Shown: in pieces, positions 8,615 through 15,669 of the stretch | Layout of the letters: each line of letters begins with the position of its first letter | Numbering within the stretch: the first letter of the stretch is position 1 | Origin: Anaeromyxobacter diazotrophicus | GTDB taxonomy: Bacteria > Myxococcota > Myxococcia > Myxococcales > Anaeromyxobacteraceae | Assembly: GCF_013340205.1 (NCBI RefSeq) | Contig: NZ_BJTG01000016.1 | Location: 1 to 59,992, forward strand | DNA length: 59,992 nt | Direction of reading: 5' to 3' | Position numbers and translations under genes: made by a program | The notes under the pieces: model-generated | What the model was told of the DNA's origin: nothing | The model's database searches: none | What the model saw: only the letters and a program-made list of their open reading frames with translations

Positions 8615-9174
8615 ACAGTGAGGACTTCCTTCTCCTTGGCCGCGACCATCTCGTCGATCTTCTTCACGCCGTCGTCGGTCTCCTTCTGGACCTTCTCCAG
8701 CGCCTTCTTCGCCTCGTCGGCCGAGATGTCGCCGTCCTGCTCCGCCTGCTCGAGCAGCTCCTTCGCGTCACGCCGCTCGTTGCGGACGGCGAGCTTCTGC
8801 TCCTCGCCCTTGTGCTTCACCTGCTTCACGATCTCCTTGCGCCGCTCCTCGGTGAGCGCCGGGACCGGCACGCGGACCAGGTCCTTGTCGCTCATCGGGT
8901 TGAGGCCCAGGTTCGCGTCGCGGATGGCCTTCTCGATGACCGGGATGAGGCTCTTCTCCCAGGGCTTCAGGGTGATGAGCCGGGCGTCCGCCACCGCCAT
9001 GTTCGCCACCTGGCTGAGCGGGGTGGGCGTGCCGTAGTAGTCGACCCGGACCGCGTCGAGCAGGTGCAGCGAGGCGCGCCCGGTGCGCACGCCCATGAGG
9101 TCGGCGCGGAAGTGCTCGAGCGTCTTCAGGATGCGCGCGCGCTGGTCGTTGAGGATGTCGTCGGCGGCAGACAT
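8611..9174 (-). CDS. frr: ribosome recycling factor
   Basis: Splits post-termination ribosomes together with EF-G so they can be reused. The 187-residue length is typical. Diagnostic stretches include GVRTGRASLHLLDAVRVDYYG near the N-terminus, the PLSQVANMAVADARLITLKPW region, and VPALTEERRKEIVKQVKHKGEE. The C-terminal helix ends VAAKEKEVLTV. It lies 30 bp after pyrH and overlaps the small membrane gene downstream by 4 bp, so the three form one transcript. In many bacteria pyrH-frr follow rpsB-tsf; here those genes are 11 kb away on the other strand. Confidence 0.97.
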   Translation of the reverse strand: MSAADDILNDQRARILKTLEHFRADLMGVRTGRASLHLLDAVRVDYYGTPTPLSQVANMAVADARLITLKPWEKSLIPVIEKAIRDANLGLNPMSDKDLVRVPVPALTEERRKEIVKQVKHKGEEQKLAVRNERRDAKELLEQAEQDGDISADEAKKALEKVQKETDDGVKKIDEMVAAKEKEVLTV

Positions 9175-9204
9175 GGCGCTCTCCGTTCTTTCGTGGTGCG
9201 TCGG

Positions 9205-9963
9205 CTAGCCCGCGGCGCGGGTCTGGGTCTTCCCGACCGTGGTGCCGATGTCCTCGCCCACCACCACCCGGCGCACGTTGCCGCGCGCGGTGAGGTCGAA
9301 CACGACGATGGGGAGGTCGTTGTCCATGCACAGGCTGATGGCGGTCGAGTCCATCACCTTGAGGTTCTTCTTCAGCACGTCGAGGTAGGAGAGGGAGCGG
9401 AACTTGGTGGCGGCCGCGTTCTTCTTCGGGTCGTCGCTGTAGACCCCGTCCACCTTGGTCGCCTTGAGCAGCACGTCGGCGTGGATCTCCATCGCGCGCA
9501 GCGAGGCGGCGGTGTCGGTCGTGAAGTAGGGGTTGCCGGTGCCGGCCGCGAAGATGACCACCCGCCCCTTCTCCAGGTGCCGGATGGCGCGCCGCCGGAT
9601 GTAGGGCTCGGCCACCTGGTGCATCTCGATGGCGGACTGGACCCGGGTGGAGACGCCCATCTTCTCGAGCGCGTCCTGCAGCGCCATCGAGTTGATGACG
9701 GTGGCGAGCATGCCCATGTAGTCGGCGCTGGAGCGGTCCATCCCCTCGGTGGCGCCGGAGACGCCCCGGAAGATGTTGCCGCCGCCGATGGTGAGCGCGA
9801 CCTCCACGCCCAGCTCGACCACGTCCTTCACTTCTTGTGCAATGGCGACCAGCGTCTTCGGCGAGATGCCGTACTTCCCGTCGCCGATGAGCGCCTCGCC
9901 CGAGAGCTTGAGCAGGATGCGCTTGTACCGGGCCTTCGGCTTGTCCGCTCGCTCGCTGGGCAT
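9205..9963 (-). CDS. pyrH: UMP kinase
   Basis: Phosphorylates UMP to UDP in pyrimidine synthesis; the bacterial enzyme is a hexamer of the amino-acid-kinase fold. The 252-residue protein shows [14 protein letters not shown] at the start, the [14 protein letters not shown] glycine loop, [20 protein letters not shown] and [12 protein letters not shown]. The ATG at 9963 follows a short leader. A TATGAT box at 10021-10016 on the minus strand may be its -10 element, but no good -35 is seen. It is first in the pyrH-frr-membrane protein operon. Confidence 0.97.
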   Translation of the reverse strand: MPSERADKPKARYKRILLKLSGEALIGDGKYGISPKTLVAIAQEVKDVVELGVEVALTIGGGNIFRGVSGATEGMDRSSADYMGMLATVINSMALQDALEKMGVSTRVQSAIEMHQVAEPYIRRRAIRHLEKGRVVIFAAGTGNPYFTTDTAASLRAMEIHADVLLKATKVDGVYSDDPKKNAAATKFRSLSYLDVLKKNLKVMDSTAISLCMDNDLPIVVFDLTARGNVRRVVVGEDIGTTVGKTQTRAAG

Positions 9964-10091
9964 ATCCGGCGCCTTCTATCGCACGCCGCCCGGAGGGGCA
10001 AGGCGCGGAGCTGTCATCATACCGGGCGCGAACGCCCGCGCCGCGCCAAGCGCGGGGGAGGCGCCGGCGAGCGGGCGAGCCGCCGGCCCCG

Positions 10092-11618
10092 TCAAGCGGG
10101 CGGGCCGGAGGAGCCGGCCGGGGCGCCGCCGCCGCGCCGGTGCCGCCGGCGGCCGCCGCGGTGCCGGCGCCGGCGCTTGGCGCCCTCCGCCGCCGGGCCG
10201 GCCTCCTGGGCCGGCCGGTCGGCGGGGACCGCCCCGAGGTCGAGGTCGTCCCCGGCCGGGGCTGCGCGGCCCGCCCGGGCCCGCCCGGGCTCGGGCGCGT
10301 CGCCGCCCTCGGCGCCCGCGTCGTCGCTGCGCCAGCGGTCGAGCACCTCGCGCCCTTCGCCGGTCGCCTCGACGGTGAGCTCGAGGAGCTGGAGCGCGTC
10401 GCGGAAGTACACCTGGGAGGTGAGGCCGCGCCGGCGCCGCCGGGGCGGGCCGCGGAAGGCGCGCTGCGAGGCGAGCGCGAGCCGGACCCGCTCGGCGATG
10501 CGCCGGGGTAGCCGGGCCGTCGCGACCAGCTCGGCCAGGAGCCGGTCGCGCTCGCTGGGCGCGCCGGGCTCGGGCGCGGGCAGGTGGAGCAGGAGCGCGC
10601 CGAGGAGCACCGCCTCGCTGGGGTCGCCGCCCGCCTTCACCAGCCGGTCGAGCGCGGCGAGGTGCGCCAGGAAGCGGCGGCGCGCCTCGTCGCCGGCGCC
10701 GTCGAAGAACGAGGCCAGGGCCGGCAGGATCACCGGCAGCGCGCCGGAGGAGCGGAGCAGCTCGAAGGCGCGCTGGGAGGCGCCGCAGCGCAGGATCTTG
10801 AACGTCTCCTCGAGCAGGCGGGGCGGGGCGCAGCGACCCAGCTCGGGGGCGTGCCGCCGCATGGCGGCGAACGTCTCCGGCTCGATGGTGAACCCGAGCC
10901 GCGACGCGAAGCGGATGGCCCGCAGCGCGCGCACCGGGTCCTCCTGCATGCGGATCTCGGGGTCCCCGATGGTGGCGATGCGGTGCGCCTCGAGGTCGGC
11001 GCGGCCGCCGACGTAGTCGATGACCTCGCCGGCGAAGACGTCGTAGAAGAGCCCGTTCACCGTGAAGTCGCGGCGCCGGGCGTCCTCCTCGGCGGTGCCG
11101 AAGACGTTGTCGCGGGTGATGAGGAGGTCGCCCTCCTCGCCCAGGTCCTCGCCGGCGTCGGTGGGGTTCTTCCGGAAGGTGGCGACCTCGATGATCTTCG
11201 CCCCGCGGAAGTAGACGTGCGCCAGCCGGAAGCGGCGGCCGATGAGGCGGCAGTTGCGGAAGGTCGCCCGCACCTCGCCGGGGTGGGCGCTGGTCGCGAC
11301 GTCGAAGTCCTTGGGCGTGAAGCCGAGGAGCACGTCGCGCACGCAGCCGCCGACGAAGTAGGCCTGGTGGCCCACGTGCCGCAGCCGCGCGATGGTGCGG
11401 ATGGCGTCCGCGTCGAGCCGGTCCTCCGGAATCTCCGGGGGGTGGGCCGGCGCCGGGACGGGCACGTCGAGCGCGAGCCCGCGCTCGGCGTCGAGCCCGC
11501 GGTGGCGCGGGTCGCGGTCGCGGACGCGGCCATTGCGGCGTCCGTCGTGGTCGCGGTGCTGGGGTTCGGTGTCGCGGGGGGCTGCGGTCGCTGCGATCGA
11601 AGGGTGGGGATCTCGCAT
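10092..11618 (-). CDS. pcnB: poly(A) polymerase / CCA-type nucleotidyltransferase
   Basis: A class II nucleotidyltransferase adding A residues to RNA 3' ends. Catalytic elements are seen in YFVGGCVRDVLLGFTPKDFD, where the DFD pair binds metal, followed by NCRLIGRRFRLAHVYF, typical of PcnB rather than CCA-adding enzymes. RRRDFTVNGLFYDV and EDPVRALRAIRFASRLGF follow. The 508-residue protein has a His/Arg/Asp-rich N-terminus of about 55 residues and a C-terminal tail rich in Arg, His and Gly, probably an RNA-binding extension. A clear promoter lies about 90 nt upstream. It appears to be transcribed alone. A CCA-adding role cannot be fully excluded. Confidence 0.9.
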   Translation of the reverse strand: MRDPHPSIAATAAPRDTEPQHRDHDGRRNGRVRDRDPRHRGLDAERGLALDVPVPAPAHPPEIPEDRLDADAIRTIARLRHVGHQAYFVGGCVRDVLLGFTPKDFDVATSAHPGEVRATFRNCRLIGRRFRLAHVYFRGAKIIEVATFRKNPTDAGEDLGEEGDLLITRDNVFGTAEEDARRRDFTVNGLFYDVFAGEVIDYVGGRADLEAHRIATIGDPEIRMQEDPVRALRAIRFASRLGFTIEPETFAAMRRHAPELGRCAPPRLLEETFKILRCGASQRAFELLRSSGALPVILPALASFFDGAGDEARRRFLAHLAALDRLVKAGGDPSEAVLLGALLLHLPAPEPGAPSERDRLLAELVATARLPRRIAERVRLALASQRAFRGPPRRRRRGLTSQVYFRDALQLLELTVEATGEGREVLDRWRSDDAGAEGGDAPEPGRARAGRAAPAGDDLDLGAVPADRPAQEAGPAAEGAKRRRRHRGGRRRHRRGGGAPAGSSGPPA

Positions 11619-11706
11619 GGTTGGCCGGATCGGGGGGCGCCGTCGGGCGGGTCATTCCGCCGCGGACCGGTCGCACCGACACCGTCGGGCTTCGTCCTCG
11701 GGGCTC

Positions 11707-11735
11707 GTTCTATCCTCCGGGATGCTCAGCGTCAA
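11707..11735 (-). promoter_or_regulatory. sigma70-type promoter of pcnB
   Basis: On the minus strand TTGACG (11735-11730) and TAGAAC (11712-11707) are separated by 17 nt. This predicts a start near 11700 and a 5' leader of about 80 nt before pcnB. The hexamers match those found at tonB, the TonB receptor and the MYXO-CTERM gene in this window. Confidence 0.55.
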
Positions 11736-11764
11736 ATGCCGCTCGCGCGCGGGCGGCGGGCGGC

Positions 11765-11974
11765 CTACCGGCCGGCGAGGTACAGGAGCGCGGTCACGGC
11801 CAGCTCGCACAGGCCGATGAACGCGACGAGGAGCCCCGCCCGCACCGCCGCCGGCCCCTCCCGCACCACCCCCGAGCGATCGCGGTAGCGGCGGCGGAAC
11901 GCCTGGGCGAGGCCGAAGCCGAGCAGCGCCGCCGAGGAGACGAGCCCGAAGAGGAGCAGCGCGGTGTGCGCCAC
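11765..11974 (-). CDS. small two-helix membrane protein
   Basis: Sixty-nine residues with an N-terminal hydrophobic helix (LLLFGLVSSAALLGFGLAQ), a basic loop (RRRYRDRSG) and a second helix (AGLLVAFIGLCELAVTALLYLAG). It begins 3 bp after the rnhB stop and is surely cotranscribed with it. No family was recognised and no function can be assigned. Coding is supported by the tight spacing and regular two-helix pattern. Confidence 0.55.
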   Translation of the reverse strand: MAHTALLLFGLVSSAALLGFGLAQAFRRRYRDRSGVVREGPAAVRAGLLVAFIGLCELAVTALLYLAGR

Positions 11975-11977
11975 CGC

Positions 11978-12820
11978 CTACTTCTCGCCCTCGGCTCGCG
12001 CCGGGAAGAGCTCCTCCTGCACCGGCTCGAGCCCGAGCGCCTGCCGCACCGGCGCGAACGACCGGCGGTGGAGCGGGCTAGGCCCGAGCTTCTCGAGGGC
12101 GGCGAAGTGCTCGGCGGTGGGGTAGCCCTTGTGCCGGGCGAACCCGTAGCCGGGGTGGGCGAGGTCCTGCTCCGCCATGAGCGCGTCGCGCGTCGTCTTG
12201 GCGAGGATGCTGGCGGCGGCGATGGTGAGGCTCAGCGCGTCGCCGTGGATGATCCCCTGCTGCGGGATCTTGAGCTCCGGCAGCCGCCGCGCGTCGATGA
12301 GGAGGTGCTCCGGCGCGCGCGAGAGGCCCTCGACCGCGCGGCGCATGGCGAGGAGGCCGGCCCGGTAGATGTTGATGGTGTCGATCTCCTCCACCGCCGC
12401 CAGCCCCACCGCCCAGCACACCGCCGCCGCCTTGATCTCGACCGCCAGCCGCTCGCGCTCGGCCGCGTCCACCTGCTTCGAGTCGTCGATGCCGCGCGGC
12501 CGGAACTCGCGCGGCAGGATGACCGCCGCCGCCACCACCGGCCCGGCGAGCGGCGCCATCCCCGCCTCGTCCACGCCGCCGATGTGGAGGACGCCCTGCT
12601 CCCACAGCGCCGTCTCGAAGCGCAGGAGGTGGCGCAGCCGCTGCCCCTCGGCGCGGTTCTCGCGCCGCCGGCGCAGCACCGCCTGGTAGACCGCCCTGGC
12701 GCCGGCCCGGTCGTCGTCGCGCAGCGCCTCCTCGCACCCCTCGGGCAAGGGCCGCCCGGCGTCCACGAAGCGCGCCTTGAGCTCCGCGAGGCTCATCCGC
12801 CGGATGTCGTCGGGGCCCAT
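11978..12820 (-). CDS. rnhB: ribonuclease HII
   Basis: Removes ribonucleotides from DNA by cutting RNA-DNA hybrids. From the ATG at 12820 the protein has 280 residues. An N-terminal extension of about 75 residues ([20 protein letters not shown] onward) resembles the one in Bacillus-type RnhB. The catalytic domain starts [20 protein letters not shown] and contains LLIDARRL and [20 protein letters not shown], supplying the metal-binding acids. The usual GRG tripeptide after DEA is GMA here, which is unusual. Other starts at 12859 (TTG) or at the inner ATG of MSLAEL are possible. A two-helix membrane protein gene follows 3 bp downstream. Confidence 0.92.
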   Translation of the reverse strand: MGPDDIRRMSLAELKARFVDAGRPLPEGCEEALRDDDRAGARAVYQAVLRRRRENRAEGQRLRHLLRFETALWEQGVLHIGGVDEAGMAPLAGPVVAAAVILPREFRPRGIDDSKQVDAAERERLAVEIKAAAVCWAVGLAAVEEIDTINIYRAGLLAMRRAVEGLSRAPEHLLIDARRLPELKIPQQGIIHGDALSLTIAAASILAKTTRDALMAEQDLAHPGYGFARHKGYPTAEHFAALEKLGPSPLHRRSFAPVRQALGLEPVQEELFPARAEGEK

Positions 12821-12889
12821 CGAGGGGGCATCATGGCACCGGCGCCGGTCGGGCGGCAACGCGGCGGCCGCGCCCGCCCAGAAAGGCGA

Positions 12890-12917
12890 AGGGCGGCGCC
12901 CGGAAAGGCGCCGCCCT
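12890..12917 (-). terminator. terminator of the MYXO-CTERM protein gene
   Basis: Perfect 11-bp inverted repeat AGGGCGGCGCC/GGCGCCGCCCT with a 6-nt loop, lying 27 nt past the stop at 12944. On the minus strand it is followed by TCGCCTTTC, a short pyrimidine tract. Position and stem strength fit a rho-independent terminator. Confidence 0.6.
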
Positions 12918-12943
12918 CGCGAGGCTGCGGTGAGGCTCGGACG

Positions 12944-14101
12944 CTAGGCGGTGCGGCGACGGCGGGCCGCGAAGACGGCCGCCGCCATCAGCGCCACGGC
13001 GAAGAGGCCGCCGGGGCCGCCGCTGCTGCAGCCGCCGCCCTCCTTGCCGATGCGGATGCCGGCCGCGTTGGCGTCGTTGTTGTCGAGGTCCGGGTCGGCG
13101 ACGCCGCGCTTCGCGCTGGAGAACGGCGGCTCCTTGCCGGCGGCGAACGAGTACGCGTCGAACTCGTACGGGATCGTCGTCTGGGTCACGCTCTCCGGCA
13201 GGTTCCCGAGCTTGAAGCTGTACGTCCAGGTGACGGAGGCGCCGGGGGCGATGTCGCCGAGCGGGCAGATGGCGTCGTTGATCGGGTCGGCGGAGGCGCA
13301 CGGGCCGGTGGCCGAGGCCGCGTCGAAGGTGAGCATCGTGCTCACGTTGATGTTGGGGAAGAAGCTCGCGATGACGTTGGTGGCCGGGCAGGGGCCGCGG
13401 TTCGTCACCGTGTGGGTGAACTTCGCGAGGTCACCCGTCTTGCCGGAGGACGGCCCGGCGAGGGTGATCGCGACGTCGGCCCACTGCTTCACCTCCACGG
13501 CGGCGCCGGGCAGCGTCACGGGCGTGGTCGTCGGCGTCGAGGTGGCGCTGATCTCGATCGCGATGTCGCCCATGCTGTTGGCGGCCGGGCAGGCGGCGGT
13601 CACCGGAGGCACCAGCTTGCCGTCGGCGTCCGTCGGCACCGCCCACTCGACCGTGATCGTCACCTCGGCGACGTTCGCCGGCGTGGCGCCGGTGCCGGGG
13701 TCGTTCGTGAAGTCCGCGATGATGGGGCAGGGCTTCGCGCCGGTCGGCTTGCCCTTCGCGTCGAGACCCTGGATGACGCCGGCCGTGTCGACGATCACGA
13801 AGCCGTTGGCGTCGGTGTCGCAGGTCGCGCCGTCGACCCCGGCGATCTTGAGGGTGCCCGTGCTCGCCGGCGCCGCCGGGAGGACGATCTTCGAGAGCGC
13901 CACCTCGGTGGCGTGGTTCGGGCCGGTGTTGGTGATGTCGACGACGTAGCTGGCGGTGCCCCCGAACCGGATGGACGCCGGCGGGGTCACGGCGGCCGTC
14001 AGCACGGCGTTCTGCGGCGTGACCGCCGCCCCGGCGCTCAGCGCCATCGAAAGCACGCCCGCCCCGACCGACGCCCGCAGCACTGCGTTGCGAATACCCA
14101 T
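12944..14101 (-). CDS. secreted DUF11-type surface protein with MYXO-CTERM tail
   Basis: Exported protein of 385 residues. It has a signal peptide (about residues 1-26, ending SMALSAGAA). Two Ig-like modules of the DUF11 kind follow: RFGGTASYVVDITNTGPNHA and KTGDLAKFTHTVTNRGPCPA each carry the 'tNtGp.' signature. The C-terminus is a MYXO-CTERM sorting signal: GGGCSSGGPGG, a hydrophobic helix, then ARRRR. In this system the Cys is lipidated and the protein is cut by myxosortase and retained at the surface; that is family knowledge. GAGGAG precedes the ATG. Its promoter and a terminator are both visible, so it is monocistronic. Specific function is unknown. Confidence 0.85.
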   Translation of the reverse strand: MGIRNAVLRASVGAGVLSMALSAGAAVTPQNAVLTAAVTPPASIRFGGTASYVVDITNTGPNHATEVALSKIVLPAAPASTGTLKIAGVDGATCDTDANGFVIVDTAGVIQGLDAKGKPTGAKPCPIIADFTNDPGTGATPANVAEVTITVEWAVPTDADGKLVPPVTAACPAANSMGDIAIEISATSTPTTTPVTLPGAAVEVKQWADVAITLAGPSSGKTGDLAKFTHTVTNRGPCPATNVIASFFPNINVSTMLTFDAASATGPCASADPINDAICPLGDIAPGASVTWTYSFKLGNLPESVTQTTIPYEFDAYSFAAGKEPPFSSAKRGVADPDLDNNDANAAGIRIGKEGGGCSSGGPGGLFAVALMAAAVFAARRRRTA

Positions 14102-14138
14102 TTGTGGTTACTCCTCTCGACGAGGACACCAAAGGTTG

Positions 14139-14175
14139 AGCCTGCCTCCCTAGCAGGCTGGCAGGCGGCAGTCAA
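14139..14175 (-). promoter_or_regulatory. promoter with overlapping palindrome
   Basis: Minus-strand TTGACT (14175-14170) and TAGGGA (14152-14147) are 17 nt apart, upstream of the MYXO-CTERM gene. The inverted repeat AGCCTGC-N7-GCAGGCT (14139-14145 and 14153-14159) brackets the -10 box, and a third GGCAGGC lies at 14160-14166. A repressor site covering the -10 is inferred. Confidence 0.5.
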
Positions 14176-14249
14176 GAAATGTAGGTGCCTGGCACAGCCG
14201 GGGACCCACGCACTCCGAGTCGCGGAGCGCACCGGTCCACGCCCCAGCT

Positions 14250-14765
14250 TTACTGTCCGACCTGCACGATCCCGAGCAGGGCGTCGCGGTCCACCGTGAC
14301 CCGCAGAATCTGCCCGCGCCACGTGAGCAGCCGCACGCGCAGCCCGTTGCGGAACGCCCCTCCTTCGAGGGTGGTCCGGTGATAGCCGCAGGCGCCGCTG
14401 ATGAGCGGCAGGCGGAGCGCCTCGCCCGCCAGCGTGAAGCGCTCCTCGGCGGGCCGCTGCCAGTAGGACGAGAGCCGCTCGTAGTCGCGCACCACGCCCT
14501 CGAGCACGCGCCCCTCGTCGTGCAGCGACGCCTGGACGCACGCCAGGTGGTGGCGGTGATGCGCGAGGGAGCCCCACACCACCCCGCCCGCGACGCAGCC
14601 CGAGACCGCGAGCGCCAGCGCAGCGGCGAGGGCGCTGCGGCGGCGCAGCACGACGGCCCAGGAGATGCCGAGGAAGAGGGCCGAGGCCGCCCACAGCCCC
14701 TCGCCGGCGCTCCCCCACCGGACCGGCTCGGACGCGACGTCCCACACGGTGACCCAGCCGCTCAC
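14250..14765 (-). CDS. membrane protein coupled to mutM
   Basis: A 171-residue protein starting at a GTG that overlaps the mutM stop (GTGA), so translation is coupled. Two hydrophobic helices lie near residues 20-36 (LWAASALFLGISWAVVL) and 40-62 (AAALALAVSGCVAGGVVWG). A soluble part of about 100 residues follows, containing HHRHHLACVQASLHDEG and two more Cys-bearing stretches. No family was recognised. The His-rich loop just after helix 2 might bind metal, but this is conjecture. It is probably the last gene of the mutM transcript. Confidence 0.65.
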   Translation of the reverse strand: MSGWVTVWDVASEPVRWGSAGEGLWAASALFLGISWAVVLRRRSALAAALALAVSGCVAGGVVWGSLAHHRHHLACVQASLHDEGRVLEGVVRDYERLSSYWQRPAEERFTLAGEALRLPLISGACGYHRTTLEGGAFRNGLRVRLLTWRGQILRVTVDRDALLGIVQVGQ

Positions 14766-15592
14766 CGCTGACACCTCGGGCAGAAGAACGTCGAGCGCTG
14801 CGCCTGCACGGCGCGCGCGATCTTCTCGCGCCGGCAGCGCGGGCACCTCTCCCCGGCGCGGCCGTAGACGAGGAACGGGTTCTCCGACCCCGGCTCCTCG
14901 ACGTAGTGCGGCTCGGGGCCGGCCTCGCGCGCGATGGTCTCCTCGATCGACGCGCGCACCGCCTCCGCCAGCCGCTTCACCTCGGCGCGCGTGAGCGCGT
15001 CCGCCCGGCGGCGCGGGTCGAGGCGCGCGCGGAAGAGCGCCTCGCTGGCCTGGATGTTCCCCACCCCGGGCAGGAGCTTCTGGTCGAGCAACGCCACCTT
15101 CACCGGCACCCTGCGGCGCGCGAAGGCCGAGGCCAGCCAGCCGGCGTCGATCCCGTCGTCGAGCGGGTCGGGGCCGAGCGCCGCCAGCTCCGGCACGGCG
15201 TCGAAGTCGGCGCCGGGGACGAGCCGCAGCCGCCCGAAGAGGCGCGGATCGCGGTAGTGCAGCGTCGTCCCGTCGTCGAGCTCGAGCTGCGCCCGCGAGT
15301 GGCTGGGCGGCGCCTCGCCGCGCTCGCGCCGGAGCCACTTGCCGGTCATGCCGAGGTGGCTCAGCAGGCCGAGCGGCGCCTTCCCGCCCTCGAGGCGGAT
15401 GAGGAGCTGCTTGCCGATCCGGCGCACCTCGCCCACGCTCCGGCCGGCGAGCGCGGCCGTGAAGGCGCGCGGTCGGCCCGGGCGGAAGATCCGGCGCGCC
15501 TTCTCCTCCGCGCCGGCGGAGAGGACCCGGCGCCCGAGCGTCCACGCGCGCAGGTTGCGCGCCGCGATCTCGACCTCGGGGAGCTCCGGCAT
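14762..15592 (-). CDS. mutM: formamidopyrimidine-DNA glycosylase
   Basis: Base-excision repair enzyme removing oxidised purines such as 8-oxoguanine and nicking the abasic site. The ATG at 15592 gives the required PELPEVE N-terminus, where the Pro after Met is the catalytic nucleophile and the following Glu is essential. RRIGKQLLIRLEGG carries the conserved Lys, and LLSHLGMTGKWL and LLPGVGNIQASEALFRARLD are typical. The C-terminal zinc finger has four Cys in CPRCRREK and FFCPRCQR. At 276 residues it is of normal length. The PELPEVE start and zinc finger favour Fpg over Nei. Confidence 0.95.
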   Translation of the reverse strand: MPELPEVEIAARNLRAWTLGRRVLSAGAEEKARRIFRPGRPRAFTAALAGRSVGEVRRIGKQLLIRLEGGKAPLGLLSHLGMTGKWLRRERGEAPPSHSRAQLELDDGTTLHYRDPRLFGRLRLVPGADFDAVPELAALGPDPLDDGIDAGWLASAFARRRVPVKVALLDQKLLPGVGNIQASEALFRARLDPRRRADALTRAEVKRLAEAVRASIEETIAREAGPEPHYVEEPGSENPFLVYGRAGERCPRCRREKIARAVQAQRSTFFCPRCQR

Positions 15593-15669
15593 CCGCCGGT
15601 TCTTACCACGTCCTGTGGCGGAAACGCGCAGGGGGTGTGCGACGAGGCGCACCCGGAGGAAGGATTACG

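Noticed and set aside
8812-11016. Open forward frame across frr, pyrH and pcnB
   Set aside because: Antisense to three clear housekeeping genes; translation is unnatural.
11621-14299. Open forward frame of about 890 codons across rnhB and the MYXO-CTERM gene
   Set aside because: Antisense shadow; no domain resemblance and strongly biased composition.
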